Source: Aquanectria penicillioides
Taxonomy: Eukaryota; Ascomycota; Sordariomycetes; Hypocreales; Nectriaceae
DNA length: 64,000 nucleotides
Reading direction: 5' to 3'
NCBI GenBank assembly: GCA_003415625.1
Contig: PYIU01000002.1
Coordinates: 1,054,001 to 1,118,000 of the forward strand
Numbering within the stretch: position 1 is the stretch's first letter; every line of letters begins with the position of its first letter. The notes beneath the pieces are model-generated. The model worked only from the letters and a program-made list of their open reading frames with translations, ran no database searches and was not told the DNA's origin. Positions 38,600 to 51,052 of this stretch are shown one piece after another. Position numbers and translations under genes: made by a program.

Positions 38600-39396
38600 A
38601 GGAGCCGAAAGGAAAAAAAAGGGGCCAGCGCCACCCTGGATACATCGCGGATACGCACTATTGGGGATTCTGTTGAGAACGCTCAAATCACTCCCAACAC
38701 CCATTTTAAGTGTCAAGGTGATAGAGCTCCAAACAGGCATTTTGTCAATATGCAAAATCCAAAATACATATTCCCGATTTGAGGAGAGTAGCATCAGCCC
38801 ATTCTCCCGAGTCTTGCGGGAAAGCTGTTGATCCGTCTCGAATTCATCGAGAGAACCTACCACCAGACTAGATAGAAAACTAGTGTTATCTAGTAGTATG
38901 TGGATGACAAGATAGAATTACCAGGCACCTATTACATCTGAAAAGAGATCGATTGTATGATAACTAGTAACTCGTAAATTTCCAACATCTTTTATTTACT
39001 TCGTCTTTTCGGTCAACCCGGCTCCTCGTCATATGTGACGGTGCCCAACTACATGTTATATATGACGTAACGTATATCACTGAGAACTCTACAATTTGAC
39101 TTATATGGTGGTATATTTTACTTATAGTATCCGAACCCTCGACGATATAATGCACGCTAGTGTAAACCATGCAACCGATGATATATACCGCGTTTGCCTT
39201 CACTTCGCCCTGAACCACCAGGTAGTCCTTGGAGGGCTTCAAAGATCGGAACATGGAAAAAAAAATTAGAGGAAAAATAAGACCACACTTGAAAAACGAC
39301 GAAGATATTTGCCAATTTGATACGCCATTTGGATTTATAACACGCCTCTTTGTTTTGAAGTTACCCAGGGGAATATGCATTAATAACAAAATAACT
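38600..39396. other. Convergent spacer, no gene seen
   Basis: About 800 bp between the stop of the MFS gene and the end of the bestrophin-like gene. It is AT-richer than its surroundings, especially at 38870-39420, and has no supported coding region. Confidence 0.45.
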
Positions 39397-41069
39397 TCAA
39401 CCTGCTAGGTTGAAGACGATAAAATCTCGATGCCTTAGACATTGTGGGTCGCCGGGCTGAGTGTTGGGCTCAGTGGTCCTGGGCTTCTCCTTCTTGACTG
39501 GCTTGTAGTCCTGGGAGTCATCGTCGTTGACTTCAACCTTGGGCTGCTTGGGTGCCTCGGCAGGAGGCGCATGAGGCCTCCTGACGGAGAGGTGGTGTTG
39601 CGCATGTTGAGCTCGGCCTCCTGCTTGTCCATGGCTCGTCGGCGCCAATCGAAGATGACCTTGGGCTTCTCCTTGATGGTCTCACGGAGCTTGTCGTCGC
39701 TTCGCTTCATCCAGTCGCCGCCGAGGCAGCGCTGACAGGGTACAGGGGCATGTTCCTCTTGTTGAAGACGAACGAATGGATGTCGTGGTTGTCGTAAGCG
39801 GCAATGAGGTCCAGATCGTTGGCAATCTGATCGCAGTAGCTCTCAAGGGCAGATCGTTGACATCGAGACCGAAGGGGTTCTCAATTTCCTGACCAATGAA
39901 GAGGAGACCAAAGATGATGTAGGCAGCTGCAATGGTAGCAGGGATCGCAACCCAGCCGAGAGTGCCGACCAGCTGGAAGGGGAGGAGCACAACGTAGACG
40001 AAGGTGATCTGGCTGATAGCGATGGTGTAGGCGATTGGAGGGGGGTGTTGAGCACACGCTCGCATCCGACCATGACGTCGTTGAGCATTTGTGATGTGGT
40101 TGTAAGCAACGGTCTGCTGCATGGGGACAGGAAGCTGGGCGTTGGCAACCATGCGTCGAGGACAATGGCAAGGTGGTTGAGGATCTCGAGAGGCAGGTTA
40201 CCGAGGTGCTGGGTACTGCGCTTCAGGGCCTTACGGGGTTGCTGGCAGCGAAGAGACGCCGAGGTACTCTCCGACGGACTTGAACATGTTCTTGCGACGG
40301 GTCAGGGGCAGATCGGGCTCAGCCTCAATGGCATCCTTGGCGAAGAGGTTAAGATGGCCGATGAGGTGCTGAATATCAGGGTAGTTGGAGTAGGGCTCGA
40401 AGCGGAGCTTGTGCTTGAGAGCGATGGAGAATGCGACAATGAGTTCATGGCGCTGAGCTTCTCAACAATGCACTCGCGGGGGTCCTGGTTAGGCACATTG
40501 CGAGCGTGAATCCAGAAGGTGCGGCAAGGGATTGAAGGCCAGTGTGAGCATAGCCCAGAATTTTCGGCCCTCACCATATCGCTCGTAGGCAGTGGAGGAG
40601 CGGAACGAAAGGGACAAACCGACGACGAAACCCAGAATGGTGAGCAGGACCGAGTTAACCTTGAGCATGTAGACCTTCATGGAGATGACGGTGATGGCAG
40701 TCGACCAGGCGCCGATGAAGAGAAGAGGCAAAATCAGCTTGGGGATGATGCTGCCGTGCATCTGCATAATGAGAGGCCATTTGGAGTGCTTGCCAATGTC
40801 TCGGGACCGGTGAAGTAGTCATCGATTTCGAGAGTGTTCGTGCGGCGGAACAGGGCTGGGTCGATTTCGACATTGGGAGAGGGCGGAGATCGGACTTGAT
40901 CGAGAGGAGGAATGTCGAGGCTGGCAAGGCGCCTGGGGTCTCTCTCAGCGTTCTTCAGGTGGTCAACCCGCGACTGAGGCTCATCCTTGAGGGTTTCGCC
41001 AGTTGGGCGATGGACAATGGTGGTGGCAGGCGGCGCGGTGCCGGTGGTGGCGGAAGTGATTTCGGCCAT
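39397..41069 (-). CDS. Bestrophin-like anion channel (UPF0187), many frame breaks
   Basis: Membrane channel of the bestrophin/UPF0187 family. The start at 41069 reads MAEITSATTG. In order on the minus strand: EIDDYFTGP, KHSKWPLIMQMHG, PKLILPLLFIGAWSTAI (TM1), VGLSLSFRSSTAYERYGEGR (the hallmark segment after TM2), TFWIHARN, EPYSNYPDIQHLIGHL, AYTIAISQITFVYVVLLPFQLVG (TM3), ATIAAAYIIFGLLFIGQEIENPFG (TM4 plus the conserved GxEIENPFG), then a charged tail. The path changes frame about ten times (near 40803, 40535, 40447, 40250, 40237, 40148, 40087, 40040, 39860 and 39735), mostly by a lost base in a short homopolymer such as CCC or TT. Residues on both sides remain conserved, which argues for sequence error more than for decay. 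The stop is uncertain (39397 or 39435). Confidence 0.8.
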
Positions 41070-43220
41070 GATGGAGGGAAGCTGATTAATAGAGCGCTGG
41101 GTGAAGGAGGCGAGAGGCCTTGGAAGACGAAGAGGGTCCTGCCCAGCAGGTTTTGTGTGAGAAGAAAGAGACAAAAGAATAGTCGAGCCAAGGGAATAAG
41201 GGAATTGAGCTGGCGGTGAGTGCCAGGAGAAGAGTTGGCGATGGAGACGGAGATGGAGATGGGATGAAAAAAGAAGACACGAGCCGTAGTCAGCAGGGCT
41301 GGGGGAAGAAGGAAGATATAGAAACAAAGTGGAAGGAGGAAGAACGAGGGTCTAATGCGAGGAATCTGTCGACCCAAAGGAGTGACCAATCCGCGTAGTC
41401 GCTTGCTGACGGATGAATGAATGAATGAGTGAGGGGGATGGGAGGGAGTGGGAATCGTGGTGATGAGGCTTTGTGGAGAAGAGCCGCCCCAAGCTCAAAA
41501 GCCAGGCCCTGGCGCCCTGGACGAAGGAGGCACGGAGCTACACCCAGGTACCCACGTTACGTCTCTCGCCAGGGGGAATGGACGGGTACGAAGGGAAAAA
41601 AAGAAAAAAGAAAAAAATGGAAGGGGACGCGACAACCGAACGGAAGGCCCAAGGCGGGGGGTGCATTGCCCCTGCTAGCACCCGAAAGAGGAAATGAATG
41701 GGCATCTCACTGCCGCGCCACCACTCATGGACGCTGGAGGAAATGCAACAATAGTGTGTGACAGGTGCCACAGCTGCTTGCCACGGATGCCACCCCCCCC
41801 GCGAGTCAACCAGTCCACCACACCACCAGCACGCCACCATTTTTTCCCCTGGAGAAACTCGCTGTCAGTCCCCCTGGCCCGACGCCCTAACGCTGTCTAA
41901 CGTCCGCTATGTACTTGCAATACATGCGGAGGAACCTCGTCTCGCCTCTGTAGCACTCCGTAGCACTCGCCAGAGAACCCTCCCCCCCTTCTGCCCCGTA
42001 GCAGCGCATTGCGCCCTCGATGTCACCTATGAAGTCCCCTGATCGGCTCACGGGAATCCTCCCCCAGGGCAGTGGCCGTTGCAGCTGTGAGGTTTCCGGC
42101 GCAGGCGCTCCAAAGGCTCCCCCTCGCGCCCCTGGAAAGGGTTGAAGGTGCAGCGGCTGGGCCCGCCCTGGACGAATGGGCTGTGGCGCCGTTGTGGTGG
42201 CCGGCATTGCCAAACTTTGTTGTTGGTGCAGCGCCTGAAATAACGTCCAATCCGTGCATTGGATGCATTTGGTACTTTGGTTGACTAGCACGGATACCAG
42301 GTCCCGATTTCGTAAGCTGCAACAGTAGCAGTGCAAAAGCACCTGTAAGAAGCGCTGAACTCTGAACTGCCCATGACTCTCCCCAGCCGTCAGCGCTACC
42401 AAGGTCCCATCGCCTTGACAACTCCAAGTAGCCTTAGCGAAGCGGTGCTGAACCTTGGGACGTTGTACTTTGCAAAGAGCAATATCCTGTCAGCAGTTGC
42501 CTTGTACCGAGCATGTATGGATCATCCCATCCCAACCCATTCCCACTGAACAAACATGAAACACGCAGCACCGGGGGCTGACTTGGCTTCCTTGGCTCGG
42601 TCGCTTCCCAGTTCCTAGTTCCCACTCGGTCGCCTTCACCTTGGCCTCGTGCAACCCCATCCCTAGCCAATCGCGAAATCATCACTTTCATTTGTAACTG
42701 GTGGCGCTGCCGGTTGGCTCTGTCGTGTTGGAGACGATTTCCACGGGGGAGGAAAAAAAAAATCGAGATGACCGCTCATAAAGGAGGCCAGTTGAGGGGG
42801 GAGACCGAGCTCGGCGGCTGAGTGCGCTAGTCTCCTAGATGTCAAAGTAAACCACAGAGGCGTGCGCGCGTGTGTTGCAAATCTTGTGAAGGAGAGACAA
42901 AGCAAAGTTGCTGGTTAGTTTCGACGAACAGGTGGTCTGATGACATAACTTGACTCGAGGGACAAACAGCCGTCCCACGTTTGGGACCGAGACACACCTA
43001 CGGACTACAGCATGGTTCACACCTGACTAAAACGGTTCAAGGGGGAGGCAAAAAGGGAAATGCACATACTCAAATCTCACACACACGGCGTCATGGTGTG
43101 CGGAATGGAATGCGAGTTTCAGGGGCGGTTCACAGCCCAGCCTCACACCTATAGATCCAGGTTTTGGCCAAGTTTGCCACGAGATGGCCGTCGCTCGATC
43201 CCGAGGCTCCCTGGGGAAAT

Positions 43221-43290
43221 TGATGAGGAACCCGAGCCCGAGCCAAGCCTGAGCCAAGCCCGAGCCAAGCCTGAGCCTGAACCTGAATGA
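43221..43290. repeat. Degenerate CCGAGC/CTGAGC hexamer array
   Basis: About eleven 6-bp units alternating CCGAGC, CAAGCC and CTGAGC, similar in style to the array at 32183-32312. Confidence 0.8.
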
Positions 43291-43465
43291 ACCTGGGGCT
43301 TCTCAATGACTCTCGCCACCTCAACGATTGGCCGATGGACGAGATGAGCTTGAGACGTGGGATCCATGTCGGTCCCCTTGTGACGTGTCTCCGTACCGGC
43401 GCCGGTACGTACTACATACGAATGGAGTCGAACGAGCGTGAGCGGTAGTTTACGGATGTCCAGGG

Positions 43466-43512
43466 CAAGGCCAACACCGATGTCGATGCCGACGCCGACG
43501 CCGACGCGGCCA
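43466..43512. repeat. Short GCCGAC/GTCGAT repeat
   Basis: Tandem units CCGATGTCGATG followed by three CCGACG copies; open in several frames but with no coding support. Confidence 0.7.
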
Positions 43513-43922
43513 TGCACCAACACGGACAAGGAGGTGAAAAATAAATAACAAATAAATAAATAAAAGAAGACCTAGCAAATAAACCAACCGAGACAAGCGT
43601 AGGTAGCCACAAGGTACCGCGCAGCATCGCATCGCATTGGAGACGTGGAGACTTGGGAAGACAAGGAAAACCGCGGGACACAGATGACGGCCCACTAACG
43701 GCCCACTGCGACCCCTGGAACTCGATCCGTCCTCAATGCACAGCCCCATTACGACGTCCGACTCTGCGGGAGAATATGCTCTGTCCGTTCAACAACTCCG
43801 ACGCGTGAGGGAGGGATTCTTCCTTTGGAAGGAATACAGAGGACACATGAAATATCTAAGAGCGAAGAGAGGACACCGAGCACAGGGGGGGGGATGCACA
43901 AGAAGGGAAAGGTGACACAGAA

Positions 43923-43944
43923 GGGGGGGGGGGGGGGGGGGGGG
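43923..43944. repeat. Poly-G run (22 bases)
   Basis: Uninterrupted G homopolymer, the longest in the window; its length is likely inexact in any assembly. Confidence 0.9.
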
Positions 43945-44976
43945 AATTTAAGCCTTGAAACTACAAAGTAAAGTTGGATTTAGCTCGAGCCACTAAAATC
44001 ACCTAGGGTGCTTGGCTTAGACATGCGACGTCTTGTGCAGCTGCTGGGGGACGACAACGCCACCCTTCCTGCAACGCGCACACACAAAGTTGCTCGACAA
44101 GTGCATTCAGACGAAAGATCTTTCTTTGTTTTGTTTCCCGTATTGGTTGACACCTTGACACCATGTATGCAGCAACATGAGCCTGTCCAATGCTCGTTCG
44201 CGAATGCCGTCCCAACCCAACCCTTCCACTTTCGCAATGCTCGGCCACTCCTCCAACTCTCACCTGTTTCGTCACATAGCGCACAGCACATAGCGCACAG
44301 CACACAGCACACAGCACATGGTGCATACATCAATTAAACGGCTCTGCATTTCTCTTCCAATGCGACTCCTCCTGCATATTACATGATATGCCGTGCCCTA
44401 CACCCGCAAGGCAAGGTACGCATGCAGCTACCGGCCGATCCTCCATTTTCATCTCAGGCTCACCGTTTCTCTGGCATGCTGATGAGTGGCGCTCGCCCCG
44501 ACTTGGATCATTGAATGATGCTAAATTAAATACCGTGATCCCACGGTTTCTTTCTCCACAGCCCCCTGGGCCTGCTCCATCTCATGTTCCACTCGCTAGT
44601 AAATAGTCCTGGACGGAGCACGAAGTACGAAGCATTTTCCAAAGTCCTTTCTGCAGCCTGCGACCAGCTGGCCAGCCACTCAGCCCTTTCACGAACTGCC
44701 AGGTCTTGCTGGTCGTTGATCTCCCGGCGCTGAATGTATAATCTCGTGGCTGTGTCTCTAGGCCCTGTCTATCATCTCACTTTCGCCACTCCGAGTCTGC
44801 ATGTCTGGGCTGGGTGCATATCTGCTACACGCCTTGGTATACTGCCGGATACAGACAACCTTGTGCGTGCAGCACTACCCCAGCTCTGGCGCGTTGCAAT
44901 CTCGTCAAGCCTAATCCTCGAGATTTGAAAACAAAAGTAGGAGGGGAAAAGTCCCCGAGCGATAGGCCCTGTCACA

Positions 44977-44994
44977 TTTTTTTTTTTTTTTTTT
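44977..44994. repeat. Poly-T run (18 bases)
   Basis: Uninterrupted T homopolymer in intergenic sequence. Confidence 0.9.
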
Positions 44995-46419
44995 GTAACC
45001 AACAAGCACGCGACTCCAGTTCAGCATTTCAGGCAGGATTCATACCGGCCAGCCGCACACATGAGACCCTATGGCCCTGACCCACCATCCACTGTCACCT
45101 CCACCTCTGTGAAAGATATAACCGTATTTGGGCAATTCGACAGCACCGCCTTGCTGGTAGTCAGCACATATACTCTCTATCTCGAGACGATCGACCTCTT
45201 TTCGCTGCAAGATAAAGCGCCTCTCAGCCTCTAGAACGGCCTTTTCTCCCAGCTGATGCGCTGTTGCCCGTGTCGCGGCTGTTGTCATGGATCTACGTTC
45301 GATCTAAACGCCCCTCTCACGCACATCGAATGACCCTTTGGTTTTCGTTTTACGCGCCTCTGACTCTTCTGTGGTGCAATGGCCCACGAAGTTGTCATCC
45401 TGTACTCCGTAGGCCTATGGATGTAGCCTGCAACAGCTGTATCGCTCAGCCCCCAAACCCAAAATACGTGACAGCACGCCGAAGCCTCGTCAGCCAACGT
45501 GGACTCGAAAAACTATGAGGCCAAATTTCAGACAGGGTCACGGCATGCTTCACGCTTCACTCGTTCCAGCAAGCAGTACCACCTTGCGATTAGAAATCTC
45601 CTCAGCCCTATTTCCTCGCCCCAATCGGGTGAGACTAGCCTGCAATCAGACTTACTGGGCAGGTGAGGGCCAGTTGAATGCCGAAACTCACGGTCTCTCC
45701 CAATCGCTGCAAACGCCACTCAGCCCCCATTGCCTGCTGTGCATGTTTGGGTCTTTGTTGCTGCAGAATCGCACCCACCGCCTCTTTTTTTAACTACTCA
45801 GTGTCATCGGTGTCACGCCTGAGTGGTGTCTCTGCGCCTCCATGCCTCAACGCCTCAACGCCTCTTCCGGGCTCAACGGCTTCGAGATCATCTCCGCCTT
45901 AGGGCTGATGACAAAGAAACGAAGGACGAGGGGGAAAAAAAAAAAAAAAAGAGCGACCCATCCGTAATCCGAAAAGCCGATGCCATTGCTAACGACATGG
46001 ACATTCTAAAGGACCAAAAGCTGACAGACGGAATTGCCATCTCCACTCAGCGCAATTTTTTGCTTAGCCTCATCTCACACACACCATGGCCGTTTCATCA
46101 AAGACATTGTAGCAAAGCCCAAGCCCTGTGTCTATACTAGCGCCTCCCATGTGTGCGTCCCTAGTCTTACTGCCATGTCTCAAAATCTCATGGCCCCGGT
46201 CCGTCACATGGCTGCACATTGCAAGCCGAGGGCCTATCGACAATCCAGGCACTCAGGTTGCCCATCATGAGTGTTTCGCAAGTCTTTGTAAACCTAGCAA
46301 TATTCTAAACCATTGTATTGTACTATTGCAATCCTACTCAATTTACAGTGAAGTAACCAGTCTCAACTGGCTCCAAGAACCCAACTCCTTGCACACATAC
46401 ATGCTCCTCTGTGACAGAA

Positions 46420-48249
46420 TTACCAACTATACCTGAACGCCCGATCCTCCTTGTCCGTCAAGTCTGACTTGGGAGCTCCATGCTTGTCGAGAACGACTTC
46501 GCCAGACGTCGGTCCAGTGGAGGTACTGGACTGCTCATCGCGTTGCTTGTTATCGCGCATGCATAGGATGCGGTAGATGATGACGGCGACAAAGAGCAGG
46601 CACCATGTTACAATCGCAGTGATGACGCCCTCGGTATATCGCGGCTTGTGTGTCCAAAGCTGAGGAGAACCGATGAACCAGCGCAGTAGCCGATGAAGAA
46701 CATTGTGTTGGTGACGGACCGCTTCGTGTTGCCCTTGACGTTGGAAGCCGACAGGGAGAGCAAGATGGACATGCTGGCAGTGATGCAAGAAGCCTAAAAA
46801 GAAAAGATGAGTTAGAATTGATACATTTCAAGAGCTTTCGGCCAACTTACCAACCAGGAGGCAACAATCAGGCCCCATCCGGCGCTCACGTCGAGCTTCA
46901 TCAAAAACACATTTCCAATCAGAGGCGGGATGATCAACACGAGAACAACGAGAGTTCGCTGTCGAGGGAAGAAGCGGCAGAGGGCGACACCCAGTCCACA
47001 GGAGGAAGATCTGAACCGCTCCTGAAGGGGCCGTGTAAGCATCGTATCCAGCTTGCTGTATCCGATAGACTTGATAACAAGAGACGCAAAGGTGAGCACG
47101 GGAGACTGCATAGTCACCAGCACACCAAACCAGAAGATAGCCCACGACTTGGGGTCGAGCATCGTCTCCCGAAGCTGCTCAAGCGAGAAGCTCGTCTTGT
47201 CACCACCCTCACGATCCTTGGCCATTCGAAGCGACAGCACCTCCTTCTCGCGGGCGTTCAGGAACCAGGCGTCCTTGGGTCCTGTGGGCATGAGAACAAA
47301 GAAGGCCACGCCGGCGGCGGTAGTCAGCGCACCGCACACGAGGAACAGAGTTCGCCAGGGCTCGAGGCCCAACGAGGTGTTCTTGCCGATGCCGTACATG
47401 AGCAGACAGCCGATGACCTGGGCGAGACCGTTCATGGTCACCCACAAGGCCGTCCGCGTCGTGTGCTCTTCCTTGCGGTACCAGATGGATGTGATGGTGA
47501 CGAAGGCGGGCGAAACGGCTCCTTCGCTGAAGCCGAGGAGGAAGCGCACCGCGGCGAAGCCGGCGTAGCTGTGAGGAGCGGCGAGGCACATGCAGATGAT
47601 GCCCCAGATGACGCTATCTCGCTTGTCAACACAATGCCATGGTTTTGAAATCATCAAATCTGCTATCAATTGACAAACATACACAGTTGCTCCGACAAAC
47701 TTGGTCAGCTTGAGTCGACTCATCAGGTAGATGAAGGGGTATTCGGAGACCAGCTGGCCCACGTAGAAGATGGAGCTGCACCACGAGTACTGCGAGCTCG
47801 TCATCTTGAGATCATCGATGAGACCAAAGACAGCGGCATAGCTGAGACTCTGCTTGTCGAGATACTGGAGGAAGAAAGTGAAGCACATCTGTGGTTATTG
47901 TTGTTGTGGTTAGCCCGCTTATCGCCCCCTTGAGACTGTCCAGGGCATGGCTACTCACAAAAGGTAGAATGACCATGTCAATCTTGCGCAGCACCGCCTT
48001 CTCCTCCTCGGGAGTGTAGGCCTCGCTCAGCTCGACGATCTCGCCCTTCTTCTCGTGGTCCTCATCGTTGACCGAAGGCGCGTCGTCTTTGACTCGATCG
48101 GAGTGTCCATGACTAGTGCTCTCTGTAAAACGTAGAATAAAACTGCCTGGATTGAGCGACACGGGAGCAATCAATTCGGTTGCGATGGCACAAGCATCGA
48201 CATCCCTCCTCTCGACCGGATGCAACGTCTGGTTATATGCTGTTGCCAA
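46420..48249 (-). CDS. MFS transporter, ACS family, Dal5 (allantoate permease)-like
   Basis: Permease of the Dal5 group, which imports allantoate, ureidosuccinate, dipeptides and related anions. Exons 48249-47959, 47888-47683, 47613-46851 and 46793-46420, introns 69-70 nt or shorter with GTGAGT, GTATGT and GTAAGT donors; about 544 residues. QYLDKQSLSYAAVFGL is TM1, FLLGFSEGAVSPAFVTITSIWYRKEE the helix 4-5 region, PLIGNVFLMKL a late helix, and PQLWTHKPRYTEG the conserved loop before TM12. Near 47035 and 46990 two opposite single-base shifts scramble about 18 residues between DTML and FFPRQRTL; one lost T and one extra G explain both. Another shift near 46680 must be repaired to reach the TM12 segment. 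It is divergently paired with an amidohydrolase 472 bp away. Confidence 0.85.
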
Positions 48250-48721
48250 GTCGGACGCGATCTCCTCAGCACCCCAGATTGCCCGTTCGCTGGATCTAGA
48301 AGCAATCCCTTGTCATGCGTGTCGTCCTATCTATGAAAGGATGGGGCCGTCGATAACGGTTTGTGGGGAAGGGCCATGGAGCCGACGAACTGGGCCATCG
48401 ATCCGATGCCGTGCTGTCGGCAACTTGGCCATCCCCGCAACAGCACGTTTCCGACGCTACTGGTGTAAGTGATAGGACTGGACGATGGTGAGAATACATA
48501 GACTTGTGCGGATTACGAGATGAAATCGGCGTGAATAGAGCTGCAGGATCTTAGGGGGGTTTTTGTTGAAAAGGCCCGCCATCAGCATTTTGCAGAGTCC
48601 AACATTCCAATCTCCAATCCCTCATCATCCAGCCTGAAGCCCGCGACATAGCACCGAGCGGTGTTGCACCTACTTTTCTTTCCCCACTTCATATTCGATT
48701 TTCTTCTGTTTTGTGTCAAAA
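48250..48721. promoter_or_regulatory. Shared divergent promoter: Dal5-like transporter and amidohydrolase
   Basis: 472 bp between two divergent start codons (48249 minus, 48722 plus). Head-to-head placement of a carrier and a hydrolase suggests joint control. I did not find a repeated GATA or palindromic site clear enough to name. Confidence 0.45.
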
Positions 48722-50064
48722 ATGACCCAAATAAACTCTGTCCCGGGCTCGGACATTAGACCCTGGATGCGCCGAGCACCCAGGGCTACCTCTTTATCAA
48801 CGCCAACATTGTCGACGTCAAGACGGGCACCATCATTCAGGACGCCTCCCTTTCCACCCGGCAGGGCAAGATCCAGTCCATCTCCTCATCAACACCCTCG
48901 CCGCTGCCTACAGATTACACCGTTGTGGACTGCCAAGGGCGATATCTCTGCCCGGGACTTTTTGATGCCCACGTCCACCTCTGTGCCGTCCCCGGCTTCA
49001 CAGACCTTTCCAAGGCCTTCGGCAACCCCAATGATGTCTCTCTACTAAGACAGCCTTATGTCGCTGCGCAGATGCTGCACCGCGGCTTCACTAGCGTCCG
49101 CGACTGCGGTGGCGCTCAACTTGCTCTCAGGGAGGCCATAGCAGATGGCGTCTTCCCAGGCCCGCGCCTCTTCATCGCTGGCCACGCGCTCTCGCAATTC
49201 GGCGGCCACGGCGACCTTCGTGGCCCTCATGATCAGACAGAATGCTGTGGCGGCCATCACGGGTCGCTTGGTCGCTTGTGCAACGGTGTGCCCGAGTGCA
49301 TGGCCGCCGTCCGAACTGAGATTCGATGCGGAGCCGACTTCATCAAGATTATGGGCTCTGGAGGCGTTTCATCTCCCACCGACAAGCTGGAGCATCTCCA
49401 GTTCACCCCCGCAGAGCTTCAGGCCATGGTTGAGTGCGCAGACAACGCGGTACCTTTGTAACCGCCCATGCCTACACTTCCAAGGCTATCCGTCACTGTA
49501 TCACCAACGGTGTCCGTGGCATTGAGCACGGAAACTTCGTTGATCCTCCTACGGCCAAGATGATGGCTGAGAAGGATGTCTACTTGACACCTACTCTCAT
49601 TACATACGCACAAATGGCATCGGATCGATGGAAGGGCTACCTCCCTCCTGAGTCCCAGGTCAAGAACACCATGGTATTCAAGGCCGGTCTCGAAGCACTC
49701 AAGATTGCTTCAGACGCAGGCGTGAAGATGTGCTACGGAACGACCTCCTCGGACCTCTTGGTGCTGCTCAGACACAGGAATTCGCTCTCCGCTCCCAGGT
49801 GCTTACTCCTCTGCAGATCTTGCAGAGCGCTACCATCAACCCGCCAAGATGATGGGGTGGGAGGATGCTATTGGACAGCTGAAGGAAAGATTCCATGCGG
49901 ATGTGCTGATCCTGGAGAAGAACCCGCTGGAGGATGTAACTATTTTCGATGAGCCGGAGAAGTATGTGTTGGGTGTGATGAAGGATGGACGTGTGTATAA
50001 GAGCAGGTGGAGCGGGCTGCCGGTAGACGCAGAGATTCCCGTGAGGATAAACGCTATGCTGTAA
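48722..50064 (+). CDS. Metal-dependent amidohydrolase, frame broken four times
   Basis: Amidohydrolase-superfamily enzyme of the imidazolonepropionase/prolidase-like group, which also contains fungal ochratoxinase-type amidases. It would be about 448 residues. FDAHVHL (near 48961) supplies the metal-binding HxH; SVRDCGG, DFIKIMGSGGVSSP (the Lys region), TAHAYTSKAIRHCI and GIEHGNF (further metal His) follow, then TPTLITY. The late conserved Asp region lies near TSSDLLG. Frame changes occur near 48761-48763 (CCC), 49448-49450 (GG), 49760 (GG) and 49838-49842 (CCC); adding one base to each run restores the family sequence, so sequence error is likely. No signal peptide, so it is probably cytosolic. 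Substrate is unknown; its partner transporter suggests an amide or ureide taken up from outside. Confidence 0.85.
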
Positions 50065-51052
50065 AAGGGCAGGATAAACGATTCTTCAAATATGTATTAC
50101 CAAACATTGCATTGTTCTTTTCTAATGAAACAGACTGAATCAAATCACTTCTTCAATGGTCACATAATCAACTCCCATGCGCGCTCTACTCTATACACAC
50201 ATCAATAGCTTTGCATCATGCATCATTATCTTCCCTCGCCTTTGCCACGATCGGACTCTCTATCCCATTGGCTACAATGTCATGAGACTTTCATATCATT
50301 CGCGATCTTGATTGTGATTAATGTGCGCCCGCTCGGTGTTCTCCACATGCTGGGATGCCACAATGTATGGTCGGCAATCTGCCACCACCCCCCAAGCGCG
50401 ATATCGGCTCAGACTGGGAATGAACGCAAGGTCTAATCAAATCCGCGATCGCCACATGTAACAAAATGGAGCGCGCGAGTAATTAATGACCTTTTTCATA
50501 CTCGGCTACTTGATTGATCTTGTCTTCACTTGCGAAGAACTTCTCAGCCCATGGCCCGGGTAACGGCCTAGCCCATCGGAAAGCCAGGCTGCCGACGAGA
50601 CAGCACCAGCGGTGCTTTAAACTAAAGCCTGACACATGCACCCCGGAAATCTTATTTCCAGGGCCTGGGCCATGGATGCGGTCAAATCCGGGGTTCCTGG
50701 TGAATGCGGAACAGTGGTTCTCATTACGTATTTTGTAGCCGGTTGCGTCACCTGGATGAGTCTTCAACGATGTTCATGGCAATTCTTCTCAAAGGCGTCC
50801 AAGCAGACTTCTTCTCCTACAATGTTCTATTTGTCTGAGTCAAGCCGGCCAATTTGTTTTGACGGCGAGGCATTCTGCCAAACTCCTGAGACTGTTCAAG
50901 GTCATGAAATGGCGTATGATCCATGTTGCCAACTCATCCTTGAGACACCATTCCTATAAAATACAGTATTCATCCCACGAAGCTCGGGGCTTCAACTGAA
51001 CAGATCATTAACGTCAAACCTTTTATAATTGCCGAATCACTTAGTCGGTTCA
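50065..51052. other. Convergent intergenic region, no gene seen
   Basis: About 990 bp between the stops of the amidohydrolase and the transcription factor gene. AT content is moderate and no coding unit is supported. Confidence 0.45.

Larger units (their letters stand above)
41070..46419. other. 5.3-kb gene-poor region with homopolymers and hexamer repeats
   Basis: Lies between the start of the bestrophin-like gene and the end of the Dal5-like transporter. It contains a 22-base G run (43923-43944), an 18-base T run (44977-44994), a poly-A run near 45935-45950 and GC-rich hexamer repeats (43221-43290, 43466-43512). No frame has family features or introns; a minus-strand frame at 45040-45288 was considered and dropped. 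Confidence 0.45.

Noticed and set aside
45040..45288. Minus-strand frame with a helical, charged middle part (LGEKAVLEAERRFILQRKEVD)
   Set aside because: It looks somewhat protein-like, but it is isolated, has no family match that I know, and has no supporting splice sites or neighbour.
46812..47888. Reading the Dal5-like transporter region as one uninterrupted exon
   Set aside because: The stretch around 47614-47682 translates to non-family sequence (ISKPWHCVDKRDS) and is bounded by GTATGT and TAG; removing it restores the usual helix.
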